Assembly: GCA_038259365.1 (NCBI GenBank)
Contig: JBBSOW010000056.1
Span: 1 to 20,640, forward strand
Source: JBBSOW01 sp038259365
GTDB lineage: Bacteria; Actinomycetota; Actinomycetes; Propionibacteriales; Propionibacteriaceae
Direction: 5' to 3'
DNA: 20,640 nt
How positions within the stretch are numbered: the stretch's first letter is position 1; each line of letters opens with the position of its first letter. A program made the position numbers and the translations under genes. Below are positions 1 through 7,604 of this stretch, in pieces. The notes beneath the pieces were generated by a model. The model did not search any database. It worked only from the letters and a program-made list of their open reading frames with translations, and had not been told where the DNA came from.

Positions 1-572
1 AGCAGCGGCAGCGCCAGGGAGCCCATCCAGAAGGCCAACCCCAGGCCGAGCAGCGTCCACAGCCAGACGGTGAGGACGCCGAGGCCGAGCGAGGCCCAGG
101 TGGCGCCCTGGTCGAGCCGCAACCCCGCGCCGGCCGACAGCACGAACGGGATCGCGACGGCCACGCCGACGATCTGGACGGCCACGCCGATCGCCAGACC
201 CATCATCGAGGCCGAGAACACCTTGGCCAGCAACAGTGGGGTCCGCGTCGGGGCCGCCAGGTAGCCGGCGGCCAGGGTGCGGTGGCGGTACTCCTCGCCC
301 ATGATCGTGACGCCCAGGACCAGCGCCAGCACGCGGGCGATGCTGTTGCCGCCGTGGAAGACCGAGGCCAGCTCGGAGAAGGTTTGAAAGGCCGATGTCC
401 CGGCCGCCGAGGCCTGCCAGATCACCAGCACCGCGTACAGGGCGCTGTAGGCGGCCACCAACAACACGAGGGCCAGACCCAACAGCCACCACAGCCGCGT
501 GCTGAAGATCTTGACCCGTTCGGCGGCGATCAACGAGCCCAGGCTCGAACCCGCCCTCGTCGCGGTTCTCAC
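1..572 (-). CDS. ABC-2 type transporter permease (C-terminus cut by window edge)
   Basis: This is probably the membrane subunit of an ABC exporter driven by the ATPase encoded just upstream. The GTG start at 572-570 overlaps the ATPase stop codon as GTGA, a classic translational-coupling arrangement. About 190 residues are visible and the reading frame is open to position 1. The N-terminus is short and basic-polar (RTATRAGSS), followed by an amphipathic stretch (LIAAERVKIFSTR) typical of ABC-2 permeases. Hydrophobic segments follow at roughly residues 24-45, 75-90, 105-140 and 155-190. The GEEYRHRT motif after the second segment is usual in the BcrB/NatB-like ABC-2 group, where it precedes a loop at the membrane face. 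The substrate cannot be read from the sequence. Family assignment is strong from hydropathy, motif and context. Confidence 0.85.
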   Translation of the reverse strand, partial: MRTATRAGSSLGSLIAAERVKIFSTRLWWLLGLALVLLVAAYSALYAVLVIWQASAAGTSAFQTFSELASVFHGGNSIARVLALVLGVTIMGEEYRHRTLAAGYLAAPTRTPLLLAKVFSASMMGLAIGVAVQIVGVAVAIPFVLSAGAGLRLDQGATWASLGLGVLTVWLWTLLGLGLAFWMGSLALPL

Positions 573-1498
573 GCCGGCACCCGTTCGGTCCGGTCTGCCT
601 TGGCCAGGAGTTCGAAGAAGGCCCGCTCCAGGTCCAGTGGTTCGGCGGCCAGTTCATGGATCTCGACGTCGGCCTGAAAGAGCGCCGCCCCGGCCTCGCT
701 GAGGCTGAGGCCGTTGATCCGCATCGCGGAGCTGCCGACCTCGAAGCTCACCCCCTGCTCCGTGAGCGATTCGGTGGCCTGGTCGAGGTCGTTGGGGTGG
801 ACGCGAGCCCGCACGAGCGCACCGCCGACGGTCAGCTCGCTCAGTGGGGTGTCCACGAGCAGCTTGCCTCGGTGGATGATCAACACGTCGTCGACCGTGT
901 GCTGCACCTCGCCCAACAGGTGGGAGGACATCAGCACGACCTTGCCTCGCTCGGCCTGATCCTTCAGCAGCCCCCGTAACCAGCGGATGCCCTCGGGATC
1001 GAGACCGTTGGCGGGCTCGTCCAAGATCAGATACTGCGGATCGGCGAGCAGGGCGCTGGCCAGCCCCAACCGCTGCCGCATCCCCATCGAGTACTGGCCG
1101 ACGCGTCGGCGAGCCGATTCCGTCAGCTCCACCTGCGCCAGCACCGCGTCGACGCGCGCGGCGTCGACGCCGGCGGGGTGGGCGAGTACCCGCAGGTGAT
1201 CGCGGCCGGTGCGGCCGGGATGGAAATCGGTTCCCAGGGCCACCCCGACCTCCGTGGTCGGCCGAGCCAGCTCGCGGTAAGAATGCCCATCGAAGGTGGC
1301 CGAACCCGAGGTGGGGGTGATGAGGCCGACCAGCATCTTGCAGCAGGTAGTCTTGCCGGCGCCGTTCGGGCCCAGAAAGCCGGTAACCCGGCCGGGCCGA
1401 ATGGTGGCACTGAGATCTTCCACGACCGCCATCTCGCCGTAGCGCTTGGTCAGCCCAGCAAGGCAAAGGGGCGCTTCGCCCGCCGCGTTCAAGGACAC
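569..1498 (-). CDS. ABC transporter ATP-binding protein (BcrA/drug-export type)
   Basis: Nucleotide-binding subunit of an ABC-2 exporter, partner of the overlapping permease. Counting from the GTG start, Walker A is GPNGAGKTT (about 43-51). The signature loop reads YSMGMRQRLG (about 136-145) instead of LSGGQ, as in BcrA/antibiotic-export ATPases. Walker B is YLILDEPANGLDP (about 156-168) and the H-loop is SSHLLGE. The roughly 90-residue C-terminal part is the usual variable extension. I prefer GTG at 1498, which has GAGAGGG about 8 bases upstream. A TTG at 1528 is in frame and would add ten residues (IGGGREGGR before the V), but a TAGGAT box at 1540-1535 would put the transcript start at about that TTG. 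Substrate is unknown; peptide, lipid or drug export are all possible. Confidence 0.9.
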   Translation of the reverse strand: MSLNAAGEAPLCLAGLTKRYGEMAVVEDLSATIRPGRVTGFLGPNGAGKTTCCKMLVGLITPTSGSATFDGHSYRELARPTTEVGVALGTDFHPGRTGRDHLRVLAHPAGVDAARVDAVLAQVELTESARRRVGQYSMGMRQRLGLASALLADPQYLILDEPANGLDPEGIRWLRGLLKDQAERGKVVLMSSHLLGEVQHTVDDVLIIHRGKLLVDTPLSELTVGGALVRARVHPNDLDQATESLTEQGVSFEVGSSAMRINGLSLSEAGAALFQADVEIHELAAEPLDLERAFFELLAKADRTERVPA

Positions 1499-1534
1499 CC
1501 GACCACCCTCTCGTCCCCCGCCGATCAAAGCTCG

Positions 1535-1540
1535 ATCCTA
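1535..1540 (-). promoter_or_regulatory. possible -10 box of the ABC exporter operon
   Basis: TAGGAT on the minus strand fits the actinobacterial TANNNT -10 pattern. It would start RNA near 1528 and leave a leader of about 30 bases before the GTG at 1498. No good -35 is seen. The gene on the other side (start 1594) is divergent, so a promoter for this operon must lie in this short interval. Confidence 0.3.
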
Positions 1541-1593
1541 GCGCGTGAACTCTTCGCTGCCCCTAAGCCGCCGCGGGGTGAAAGAATCGCCTC

Positions 1594-2805
1594 GTGAACC
1601 GAACCTCTAGCGGCCCAGCGCCCGACGACACTGCGCCCGCCGGCCCAGCGCCCGCCGATATTGCGCGCGACGACACTGCCGACCAACCGACTCAAGGGTC
1701 GGAACGATCTTCGGATTTCGCGTCGAAGCTGTTCAACCTGGGATCGGACAGCGCCGAATCGGGTTCACTCACCTCCCCCGAGGCCGCCGCGCGTGACGTT
1801 ACCGAGAGGGTTGAGGACGCCGACCGGGAAAAGCCCGAGCCCCCGCCGGTGGCGGCGGTGGTGTACAACCCGGTGAAGGTGAAGCTGGACGTGCTCAAAG
1901 CGGCCATCAACGCCGGCGCGGAGACGGCCGGCTACCGCGAGACGATGTGGATCGAGACGACCGTCGACGATCCCGGTGAGGGCATGGCCAAGGAGGCCAT
2001 GGACCGCGGGGCCGACCTCGTCATCGTCGCGGGCGGCGACGGCACCGTGCGCTGCGTCGCCCAGGCGCTGGTCAACACCGGGGTCTCGCTGGCCCTGCTG
2101 CCCTCGGGCACCGGCAACATCTTGGCCCGAAACCTCGATCTCAGCCTCGACAACCTGGAGGACTCGATCTCCACGGCCTTCACCGGGGAGGACCGTGCGG
2201 TGGACGCCGGCGTCGCCGAGCTGCGCCGTGGCGACGACAGCCAGGAGCGCCACATCTTCGTCGTCATGGCCGGCATCGGCCTGGACGCCCAGATGATCGC
2301 CAACACCGATGACGAACTCAAGGCGAAGGTCGGCTGGCTGGCCTACGTCCAGGCGATCACCAAGTCCCTGCGCCACGGCCGCCAGGTGCGCATGCGCTGG
2401 AGCGTCGACGGCGGCACCCAGCACGACAGCCACGTCAACACCCTCCTGGTTGGCAACTGCGGATCGCTGCCCGGCAACGTGCTCCTGCTTCCCGACGCCG
2501 CCGTTGACGACGGTGAGCTCGACTTCGTCGCCATGCGACCCAAGGGCGTCATCGGCTGGTTGCAGGTCTGGGCGAAGATCTTCATCGAGAACGGCATCCT
2601 GCGGCGTAACGAGGTGGGCAAGAAGTTCGCGGGCCCGACGAACAACGTGCGCGCCCTTCGCTACCAGAAGGGCCAGCGGATCGACGTCTCGCTGCGCGAG
2701 GCGCAGGCGTTCGAGCTCGACGGCGACGAGTTCGGCCGGGTGGCCGCCTTCCGCGCCTCGGTCTCCGCTGGCGCCCTCGCGATCCGGGTACCCGCCAGGA
2801 GCTGA
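1594..2805 (+). CDS. diacylglycerol kinase-family lipid kinase (YegS/BmrU type)
   Basis: Probable ATP-dependent lipid kinase (diacylglycerol or a related lipid acceptor), acting at the inner face of the membrane. The catalytic domain starts near residue 88 (VVYNPVK). It carries the family's nucleotide-binding glycine motif VAGGDGTV (about 145-152) and LPSGTGNILARNL (about 168-180). The second domain shows AGIGLDAQM, GNCGSLPGNVLLLPDA, the DDGELDF motif and a FELDGDEFG segment near the C-terminus. The GTG start has a GTGAAAG purine stretch about 9 bases upstream. The first 85 residues are rich in Ala, Pro, Asp and Ser, look disordered and are absent from typical bacterial members of about 300 residues, so the protein is long at 403. 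It is followed after 15 bases by the MpaB-family gene on the same strand. Lipid specificity cannot be inferred. Confidence 0.9.
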   Translation: MNRTSSGPAPDDTAPAGPAPADIARDDTADQPTQGSERSSDFASKLFNLGSDSAESGSLTSPEAAARDVTERVEDADREKPEPPPVAAVVYNPVKVKLDVLKAAINAGAETAGYRETMWIETTVDDPGEGMAKEAMDRGADLVIVAGGDGTVRCVAQALVNTGVSLALLPSGTGNILARNLDLSLDNLEDSISTAFTGEDRAVDAGVAELRRGDDSQERHIFVVMAGIGLDAQMIANTDDELKAKVGWLAYVQAITKSLRHGRQVRMRWSVDGGTQHDSHVNTLLVGNCGSLPGNVLLLPDAAVDDGELDFVAMRPKGVIGWLQVWAKIFIENGILRRNEVGKKFAGPTNNVRALRYQKGQRIDVSLREAQAFELDGDEFGRVAAFRASVSAGALAIRVPARS

Positions 2806-2820
2806 GCCGGCCCGAGGAAT

Positions 2821-3780
2821 TTGCGCGCCGGGGACACTGGGAGGGTGCCCACACCGAGCCGCAAGTTCTCTGCCCAGGTCCGCACCCACGCCCAGGGGGC
2901 GGTCGCCGGATCGCGCACCCTCTTGGCCCGCAGCCTGCGGGCCAAGGTGGCCGGCGACGACGCGGCATCCCGGGCTCAGACGATCTGGGCTCGCCCCGGC
3001 GAACGCTGGTTCAGCGAGACCGATCCGGTCTGGCGGGTCCACGCCGATGCGTCGATGTTCGTCGGCGGCGTCACCGCCCTGCTGCTGCAATCCCTGCATC
3101 CGCTCGCGATGGCCGGGGTGGCGGGGCACTCGGGTTACAAGGGCGACCCGTGGGGTCGGCTACAGCGCACCAGCTACTTCTTGGCGAGCACCACCTTCGG
3201 CACCATCACCGACGCGGAGCGGACCATCGCCAAGATCCGCGGCATCCACGGGCGGGTCAGCGGGTTCGCCGACGACGGCACGCCCTACCGGGCGTCGGAT
3301 CCGCACCTGCTCAAGTGGGTGCACGTGGCCGAGGCGGACAGCTTCCTCCGCGCCTATCAGGCCTACGGGGAAACCCCGCTCACCACGGCCGAGGCAGATC
3401 TCTACGTGCAGCAGGGATCGATCGTGGCGGGCAAGCTCGGGGTGCTCGATCCGCCGGGGTCGGCGGCCGAGTTGGCCGATCAGCTGGCCAGCTACCGCAG
3501 CGAGCTTCGCGTGACCCCCGCCGCCCGCGAGGCCGCCCGTTTCCTTTTGCTGACCCCACCCCTGCCCTTGGCGGCGCGCGGTGGATACTCGATGCTCGCC
3601 GCCGGTGGCCTCGCGCTGCTGCCCCGCTGGGCCCGTCGCGAACTGGGCATTCCCGCTCCCCAGGGCGTCGACGCGCTCGTGGCTCGTCCGCTCGGGAAGT
3701 CGGCCGCCAAAATTGTTCGGTGGGCGATGGCGGATCCCGTCATCGCCACCGATCGCGGGGGCGAGCTCAGCCCGAGGTAG
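2821..3780 (+). CDS. oxygenase MpaB family protein (DUF2236)
   Basis: Member of the MpaB/latex-clearing-protein-like DUF2236 family, helical proteins that include b-type heme oxygenases; the substrate here is unknown. The diagnostic region is WRVHADASMFVGGVTALLLQ followed by SLHPLAMAGVAGHS, GDPWGRLQRT and, further on, LKWVHVAEADSFLRAY. Its His residues (SLHPLAM and KWVHVAEADSF) are the likely heme- or metal-facing positions in this family. The C-terminal third is amphipathic to hydrophobic with a LARPLGKSAAKIVRWA-like tail. Start choice is uncertain. TTG at 2821 follows GAGGAA by only one base, and GTG at 2845 directly abuts GGGAGG. The conserved core begins well downstream of either, so the call does not depend on it. 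It probably shares a transcript with the lipid kinase. Confidence 0.82.
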   Translation: MRAGDTGRVPTPSRKFSAQVRTHAQGAVAGSRTLLARSLRAKVAGDDAASRAQTIWARPGERWFSETDPVWRVHADASMFVGGVTALLLQSLHPLAMAGVAGHSGYKGDPWGRLQRTSYFLASTTFGTITDAERTIAKIRGIHGRVSGFADDGTPYRASDPHLLKWVHVAEADSFLRAYQAYGETPLTTAEADLYVQQGSIVAGKLGVLDPPGSAAELADQLASYRSELRVTPAAREAARFLLLTPPLPLAARGGYSMLAAGGLALLPRWARRELGIPAPQGVDALVARPLGKSAAKIVRWAMADPVIATDRGGELSPR

Positions 3781-3794
3781 CCCGTTGGCTTTTT
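3779..3794 (+). terminator. weak hairpin with T-run after the MpaB-family gene
   Basis: A four-base stem AGCC, loop CGTT, GGCT is followed directly by further T residues (five in a row, counting the last stem base). The stem is short and overlaps the stop codon, so this is only a candidate. T-runs are rare in this GC-rich window, which is why it stands out. Confidence 0.3.
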
Positions 3795-3840
3795 CCGGTA
3801 GGCAAACATAACGATTTGGCAGCAGGCTCCCTCAGGGGTC

Positions 3841-3900
3841 TAGGCACTGAATTTCGGGGGGCATATTCTTCAAGAAGTTCGAGCGTTACCCCAACCGCTC
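3841..3900 (+). promoter_or_regulatory. candidate promoter and operator region of the polyol/sugar ABC operon
   Basis: The 162-base gap 3781-3942 holds no gene but has A/T-rich patches unusual for this window. A -10-like TATTCT lies at 3864-3869, with TAGGCA 17 bases upstream at 3841-3846 as a weak -35. Two inverted repeats sit at or just after the predicted start: TTCTT-C-AAGAA at 3866-3876, and GAGCG (3881-3885) paired with CGCTC (3896-3900). They could bind a sugar-responsive repressor, but no regulator gene is adjacent. Confidence 0.3.
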
Positions 3901-3942
3901 AGGTTGCACACTGTGCGCTCGGCCCGACCAAAGGAGGTCCGG

Positions 3943-5289
3943 GTGAGAAGACGTATAGCTCTCATCGCAGGCGTTGTGGGGTGCTCGCTGTTAGCCAGCG
4001 GATGCGCGGGATTCGGCCGGTTGGCGGACGAGCCGGGGGTCACCACGTTGACCCTGGCGAGCGTGAACAACCCGCAGATGCAAGACATGTCCGAACTGCT
4101 GCCGGAGTTTCGCAAACAGCACCCGGACATCAAGGTCAATATCTTGTTCCTCGAAGAGAACGACCTCCGCAACGCGATCACGAAGGATGTGGCCACCGGC
4201 GGCGGCCAGTACGACATCATGACCGTCGGCGCCTACGAGGTGCCGATCTGGGCCAAGAACAACTGGCTGGTCGACCTGACGCCGCGTGCCAGCGCCGACA
4301 CCGACTACGACATCGGCGACTTCTTCGGCCCCGTGCGCCAAGGCGTCTCCCAAAACGACCACATTTACGCCGCCCCGTTCTACGGTGAATCCTCGTTCCT
4401 GATGTACCGCAAGGATCTGTTCCAAGAGGCCGGCATCACGATGCCCGAGCGCCCGACGTGGGATCAGGTGGCCGAGTACGCCGCCAAGGTCAAGACCCCC
4501 GATCGCGCGGGCATCTGCCTGCGCGCCAAGCCGGGCTGGGGCGAGATGTTCGCGCCGCTGACCACGGTCGTCAACACCTTCGGCGGGCAGTGGTACGACG
4601 AGCAGTGGAACGCCCAAGTCACCGGTCAAGGCTTCGCCGATGCGGTGAACTTCTACGTCGACACGCTGGCCAAATCCGGCGAGGCCGATCCGGTGTCCTT
4701 CGGCTTCACCGAATGCCTCAACCTGTTCAGCCAGGGGGGGGCCGCCATGTGGTACGACGCGACCTCAGCGGCCGGTTCGGTGGAATCAGACGCCTCAGAG
4801 GTCAAGGGCAAGGTCGGCTACGTCCGGGCCCCCGTCAAGGAGACCGAGAACTCCGGCTGGCTGTGGTCGTGGAACCTCGGCATCAACGCGAGTTCGGAGA
4901 AACAAGACGCCGCCTGGGAGTTCGTGCGCTGGGCCACGTCGAAGGAGTACGCGAAGCTCGTCGGTGAGGAGAAGGGCTGGTCCAGGGTGCCACCGGGTAC
5001 CCGCAAATCCACCTACGAGATTCCCCAATACCAAGAAGCCGGCGGGGAGTTCGCGCCGCTGACGGCGGCCATCCTCAACGAGGTGAACCCCAAGCAACCC
5101 GGGGTGGCGCCCCAGCCGTGGACCGGTATTCAGTACGTCAGCATCCCCGAGTTCCAAGACGTCGGCAATCAAACGTCCCAACAGATCGCCGACGCCATAG
5201 CCGGGCGAAAGACCGTCGCCGAGGCTCTCGCCAACGGAGAGAAGATCGCCCAGCGAGCCGGCGAACTACAGAAGGAGGGGGGAAGCTGA
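3943..5289 (+). CDS. sugar/polyol ABC transporter substrate-binding lipoprotein (MtlE/SmoE-like)
   Basis: Extracellular solute-binding protein (family 1) that delivers a sugar or sugar alcohol to the permeases encoded next. The GTG start has a near-perfect AAGGAGG at 3931-3937, spaced five bases. An earlier in-frame start at 3904 is rejected because it would put residues before the signal peptide and has no ribosome site. The signal peptide is RRR, then a hydrophobic core, then LLASGC with Cys21 as the lipidated residue. The mature part carries VNILFLEENDLRNAI, YDIMTVGAYEVPIWA, AGICLRAKPGWGEM, and FTECLNLFSQGGAAMWYDAT followed by SAAG. These resemble the sorbitol/mannitol-binding SmoE/MtlE group more than maltose-binding proteins. 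The length (448 residues) is normal. The stop overlaps the next start as TGATG. Polyol specificity is inferred from motif resemblance only. Confidence 0.9.
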   Translation: MRRRIALIAGVVGCSLLASGCAGFGRLADEPGVTTLTLASVNNPQMQDMSELLPEFRKQHPDIKVNILFLEENDLRNAITKDVATGGGQYDIMTVGAYEVPIWAKNNWLVDLTPRASADTDYDIGDFFGPVRQGVSQNDHIYAAPFYGESSFLMYRKDLFQEAGITMPERPTWDQVAEYAAKVKTPDRAGICLRAKPGWGEMFAPLTTVVNTFGGQWYDEQWNAQVTGQGFADAVNFYVDTLAKSGEADPVSFGFTECLNLFSQGGAAMWYDATSAAGSVESDASEVKGKVGYVRAPVKETENSGWLWSWNLGINASSEKQDAAWEFVRWATSKEYAKLVGEEKGWSRVPPGTRKSTYEIPQYQEAGGEFAPLTAAILNEVNPKQPGVAPQPWTGIQYVSIPEFQDVGNQTSQQIADAIAGRKTVAEALANGEKIAQRAGELQKEGGS

Positions 5290-6248
5290 TGACCGCGACT
5301 GCGACCCGCGAGGGTGCTGAAAAGACGGGCGACACCAAGAAGGGGGGCAAGCAGCCCGTCAAGCACCACGGCGACGCCGAGATCGCCCGCTTCGCCCGCA
5401 GGATCCTCCTGCCGGCCCTGATCACGTCCATCGTGGTCACCCAGCTGCCGTTCCTCGCCACCATCTACTACTCGTTCCAGAACTGGAACCTGGCCAAACC
5501 CGAGGAACGTTCCTTCGCCGGGTTCGACAACTACGCGGCGGTCTTCACCAACGGGTACTTCTTCCCCAGCCTGCTCGCCACCATCGTCATCGTCGGCGGT
5601 TCGGTGTTGCTGTCGCTGGTGCTGGGCCTTCTACTCGCCGTCCTGCTGGATCGAAAGTTCCTGGGTCAAGGACTGGCCCGCACCCTGGTCATCACCCCCT
5701 TTCTGGTGATGCCCGCGGCGGCGGCGCTGATCTGGAAGTGGTCCATGTTCAGCTCGGAGGGGGGCATCGTCAACTGGGCGATCGGCCTGGTGGGAATCGA
5801 TCCGGTGGCCTGGAACACCGACCACCCGATGTTCACCATCGTCGCGGTCTTGACCTGGCAGTTCACTCCGTTCATGATGCTGATCCTGTTGGCCGGGCTA
5901 CAATCCCAGGCCGGGGAGGTGTTGGAGGCAGCCTCGGTCGACGGGGCCGGGCCGGTGCGGACCTTCTTGACCATGACCGTGCCGCACCTGCGCTCCTACG
6001 CCGAGCTCGCCGCGATGCTGGGCGTGATCTTGATGGGTCAGGTCTTCGATCCGGTCAACATCATGACCAAGGGCGCCGGCAACACCAAGACCATCCCCTA
6101 CCTGCTCTACGAGAGGGCGTTCATCGGTCAACGCGTCGGCGAGGCGGCCGCCTACGGCGTCATCACCGTCATCATCACCATCGTGGTGGCCACCGTCGTG
6201 TTGCGCTCGCTGTTCACCGTGTTCAAGAATGTGGAGGTTGATCGCTGA
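5289..6248 (+). CDS. sugar/polyol ABC transporter permease 1 (MalF/MtlF-like)
   Basis: First membrane subunit of the importer. ATG 5289 shares one base with the lipoprotein stop (TGATG), and a GGAGGGGGGAAG purine tract just upstream supplies the ribosome site. A hydrophilic, Lys/Thr-rich N-terminus of about 40 residues precedes TM1 (LLPALITSIVVTQLPFLATI), followed by the usual YYSFQNWNL periplasmic start. About six TM segments are seen. The cytoplasmic EAA loop, EAASVDGAGPVRTFLTMTVP, is the docking site for the ATPase and is well conserved. The 319-residue length is typical. The RKFLGQGLARTLVITPFLVMP stretch resembles MtlF/SmoF-type permeases. Its stop overlaps the next gene, again by TGATG, so the subunits are probably made in fixed ratio. 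Confidence 0.93.
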   Translation: MTATATREGAEKTGDTKKGGKQPVKHHGDAEIARFARRILLPALITSIVVTQLPFLATIYYSFQNWNLAKPEERSFAGFDNYAAVFTNGYFFPSLLATIVIVGGSVLLSLVLGLLLAVLLDRKFLGQGLARTLVITPFLVMPAAAALIWKWSMFSSEGGIVNWAIGLVGIDPVAWNTDHPMFTIVAVLTWQFTPFMMLILLAGLQSQAGEVLEAASVDGAGPVRTFLTMTVPHLRSYAELAAMLGVILMGQVFDPVNIMTKGAGNTKTIPYLLYERAFIGQRVGEAAAYGVITVIITIVVATVVLRSLFTVFKNVEVDR

Positions 6249-7102
6249 TGTCTGCCACCAATGTTGCGGCCCCGGCCCATCGGGCCGGCAAGGTCAAGCC
6301 GGGAGCGGTCGCGTTGACGATCGTCACCTGGGTCATCGTGTTGCTGTTCTTCTTCCCGGTCGCCTGGATGATCCTCAACGGCTTCAAGACCGAGGCGGCC
6401 GCCGCCTCGGCGACGCCGAAGATCTTCACCGAATACTCGTTCGACCAGTACCGCGAGGTATTCCGGCGCGGCATGGGGCTCTACCTGTTGAACTCCCTCG
6501 CGGTGTCGGTGTTGAGCACCGTCGTCGTCATGGCGCTGGCGATCCCGGCGGCCTACGCGCTATCGGTTCGCCGGATCAGCAGATGGCAGGACGCCCTGTT
6601 CTTCTTCATCTCCACCCGCTTCATGCCCGTCGCCGCGGCGATCATCCCGATCTTCTTGCTGTTGCGGGTCATCGGCGGGCTCGACAACCTGTGGTGGTTG
6701 GGCATCTTGTACGTCGGGATGAACATCCCGCTGGCCGTGTGGATGATGCGGTCGTTCTTCTCGGAGGTGCCGCTGGCGATCTGCGAGGCCGCCCAGGTGG
6801 ACGGGGCGGGTTACCTGCGCGAACTCTGGCGGATTGCGTTGCCGATCGTCGCTCCCGGTGCCGCCGCGGCGGCGCTGATCTGCTTCATCTTCGCCTGGAA
6901 CGAATACTTCCTGGCGCTGCTGCTCACCTCGGTGGCCGCCAAGACGACCCCGCCGTTCCTCGGCAGCTTCGTCGACGGTCGTGGCCAGTTCCTGGCGGTC
7001 CTCTCGGCCGCCTCGACGATCGCCGTCCTGCCCGTCGTCGCCGCCGGCTGGCTGGCCCAGAAGCGCCTCGTGCGCGGCCTGGCCATGGGCGCGGTGAAGT
7101 AA
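6248..7102 (+). CDS. sugar/polyol ABC transporter permease 2 (MalG/MtlG-like)
   Basis: Second membrane subunit, 284 residues, last gene of the operon. TM1 is at about residues 20-40 (ALTIVTWVIVLLFFFPVAWM) and ends in MILNGFKTE, the usual MalG-family boundary. The EAA loop is EAAQVDGAGYLRELWRIALP. MNIPLAVWMMRSFFSEVP just before it is typical of MtlG/SmoG-like subunits. The C-terminus (QKRLVRGLAMGAVK) is the normal short cytoplasmic tail. No ATPase gene follows: the operon ends with a strong hairpin 26 bases after the stop, and the next gene is unrelated. Energy must come from a shared MsiK/MalK-type ATPase encoded elsewhere, as is common in actinobacteria. Confidence 0.93.
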   Translation: MSATNVAAPAHRAGKVKPGAVALTIVTWVIVLLFFFPVAWMILNGFKTEAAAASATPKIFTEYSFDQYREVFRRGMGLYLLNSLAVSVLSTVVVMALAIPAAYALSVRRISRWQDALFFFISTRFMPVAAAIIPIFLLLRVIGGLDNLWWLGILYVGMNIPLAVWMMRSFFSEVPLAICEAAQVDGAGYLRELWRIALPIVAPGAAAAALICFIFAWNEYFLALLLTSVAAKTTPPFLGSFVDGRGQFLAVLSAASTIAVLPVVAAGWLAQKRLVRGLAMGAVK

Positions 7103-7128
7103 ACGGCGAATATTTGCAAGTCGCTCTT

Positions 7129-7156
7129 GGGGTGCCCGCCGGTTGGCGGGCACCCC
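7129..7156 (+). terminator. 12-bp perfect hairpin ending the ABC importer operon
   Basis: GGGGTGCCCGCC (7129-7140), loop GGTT, then the exact complement GGCGGGCACCCC (7145-7156). It begins 26 bases after the permease stop. There is no U-tract, which is common for intrinsic terminators in high-GC actinobacteria. Confidence 0.75.
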
Positions 7157-7191
7157 ATCGGCCTTCCTGGCGAGTCGTCCGAGGCCCGCGT

Positions 7192-7197
7192 TAGGCT
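7192..7197 (+). promoter_or_regulatory. possible -10 box of the VOC-family gene
   Basis: TAGGCT lies 28 bases before the ATG at 7226 and after the operon terminator, and would give a leader of about 22 bases containing the ribosome site. No convincing -35 is visible at the usual distance. Confidence 0.3.
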
Positions 7198-7225
7198 CGG
7201 ATGACCAGCGATCAAGGAGGCAACC

Positions 7226-7591
7226 ATGGGTGTCCGGCTAGCCAACATCACATTCGACTGCGACAATCCTCTGCGGGTCTCGGCCTTCTGGTCGGCGGTC
7301 CTGGACAAACCCGTGGACCCGGAGGCCAGCGAGTTCTTCTGCGCCATCGGCGCCGGCGGCCCGGAGGCGGGCCCTACCTACTTCTTCATCAAGGTTCCCG
7401 AAGCCAAATCGATCAAGAACCGCCTTCACTTGGACCTGGAGACCGACGACCCGGAGGCGGAGGTCGCGCGGCTCGAGGAGCTTGGCGCGACCCACGTCGT
7501 CGACCGGGAGGAGTGGGGTCACGCCTGGTCGGTGTTCCACGACGTCGAGGGCAACGAGTTCTGCGTCTCGGGCCCGCACGCCTCCAGCTGA
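7226..7591 (+). CDS. VOC-superfamily (glyoxalase-like) protein
   Basis: Single-domain vicinal-oxygen-chelate fold protein of 121 residues, cytoplasmic. ATG 7226 has AAGGAGG at 7214-7220 with five-base spacing. The N-terminal strand-helix reads LANITFDCDNPLRVSAFWSA, and the second half carries RLHLDLETDDPEAEVARLEE, LGA and VEGNEFCVSGP. These are hallmarks of the Glyoxalase_6 subgroup. The conserved His and Glu (HLDL and GNEFC) are the expected metal-site or substrate-facing residues. Such small proteins are functionally diverse (lyases, resistance proteins, uncharacterised), so no substrate is proposed. It stands alone between the importer operon and the convergent purB. Confidence 0.85.
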   Translation: MGVRLANITFDCDNPLRVSAFWSAVLDKPVDPEASEFFCAIGAGGPEAGPTYFFIKVPEAKSIKNRLHLDLETDDPEAEVARLEELGATHVVDREEWGHAWSVFHDVEGNEFCVSGPHASS

Positions 7592-7604
7592 ACGATTGGC
7601 TGAC

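Noticed and set aside
1765..3129. 454-residue minus-strand open frame opposite the lipid kinase
   Set aside because: It is antisense to a complete kinase domain, crosses into the next gene, and has no recognisable motif or ribosome site.
2309..3514. 401-residue Ser/Arg/Thr-rich plus-strand frame crossing the kinase/MpaB junction
   Set aside because: Out of frame with two genes that carry clear family motifs; the composition is that of a frameshifted shadow.
3781..3942. Small RNA or extra small gene before the importer
   Set aside because: No open frame with a ribosome site and no terminator-like structure that would end a small RNA; promoter and operator elements explain the A/T-rich patches better.
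5118..5288. N-terminal extension of permease 1 into the lipoprotein gene
   Set aside because: It would overlap the lipoprotein by 170 bases with an Arg-rich out-of-frame peptide; ATG 5289 has a TGATG coupling and a strong purine tract.
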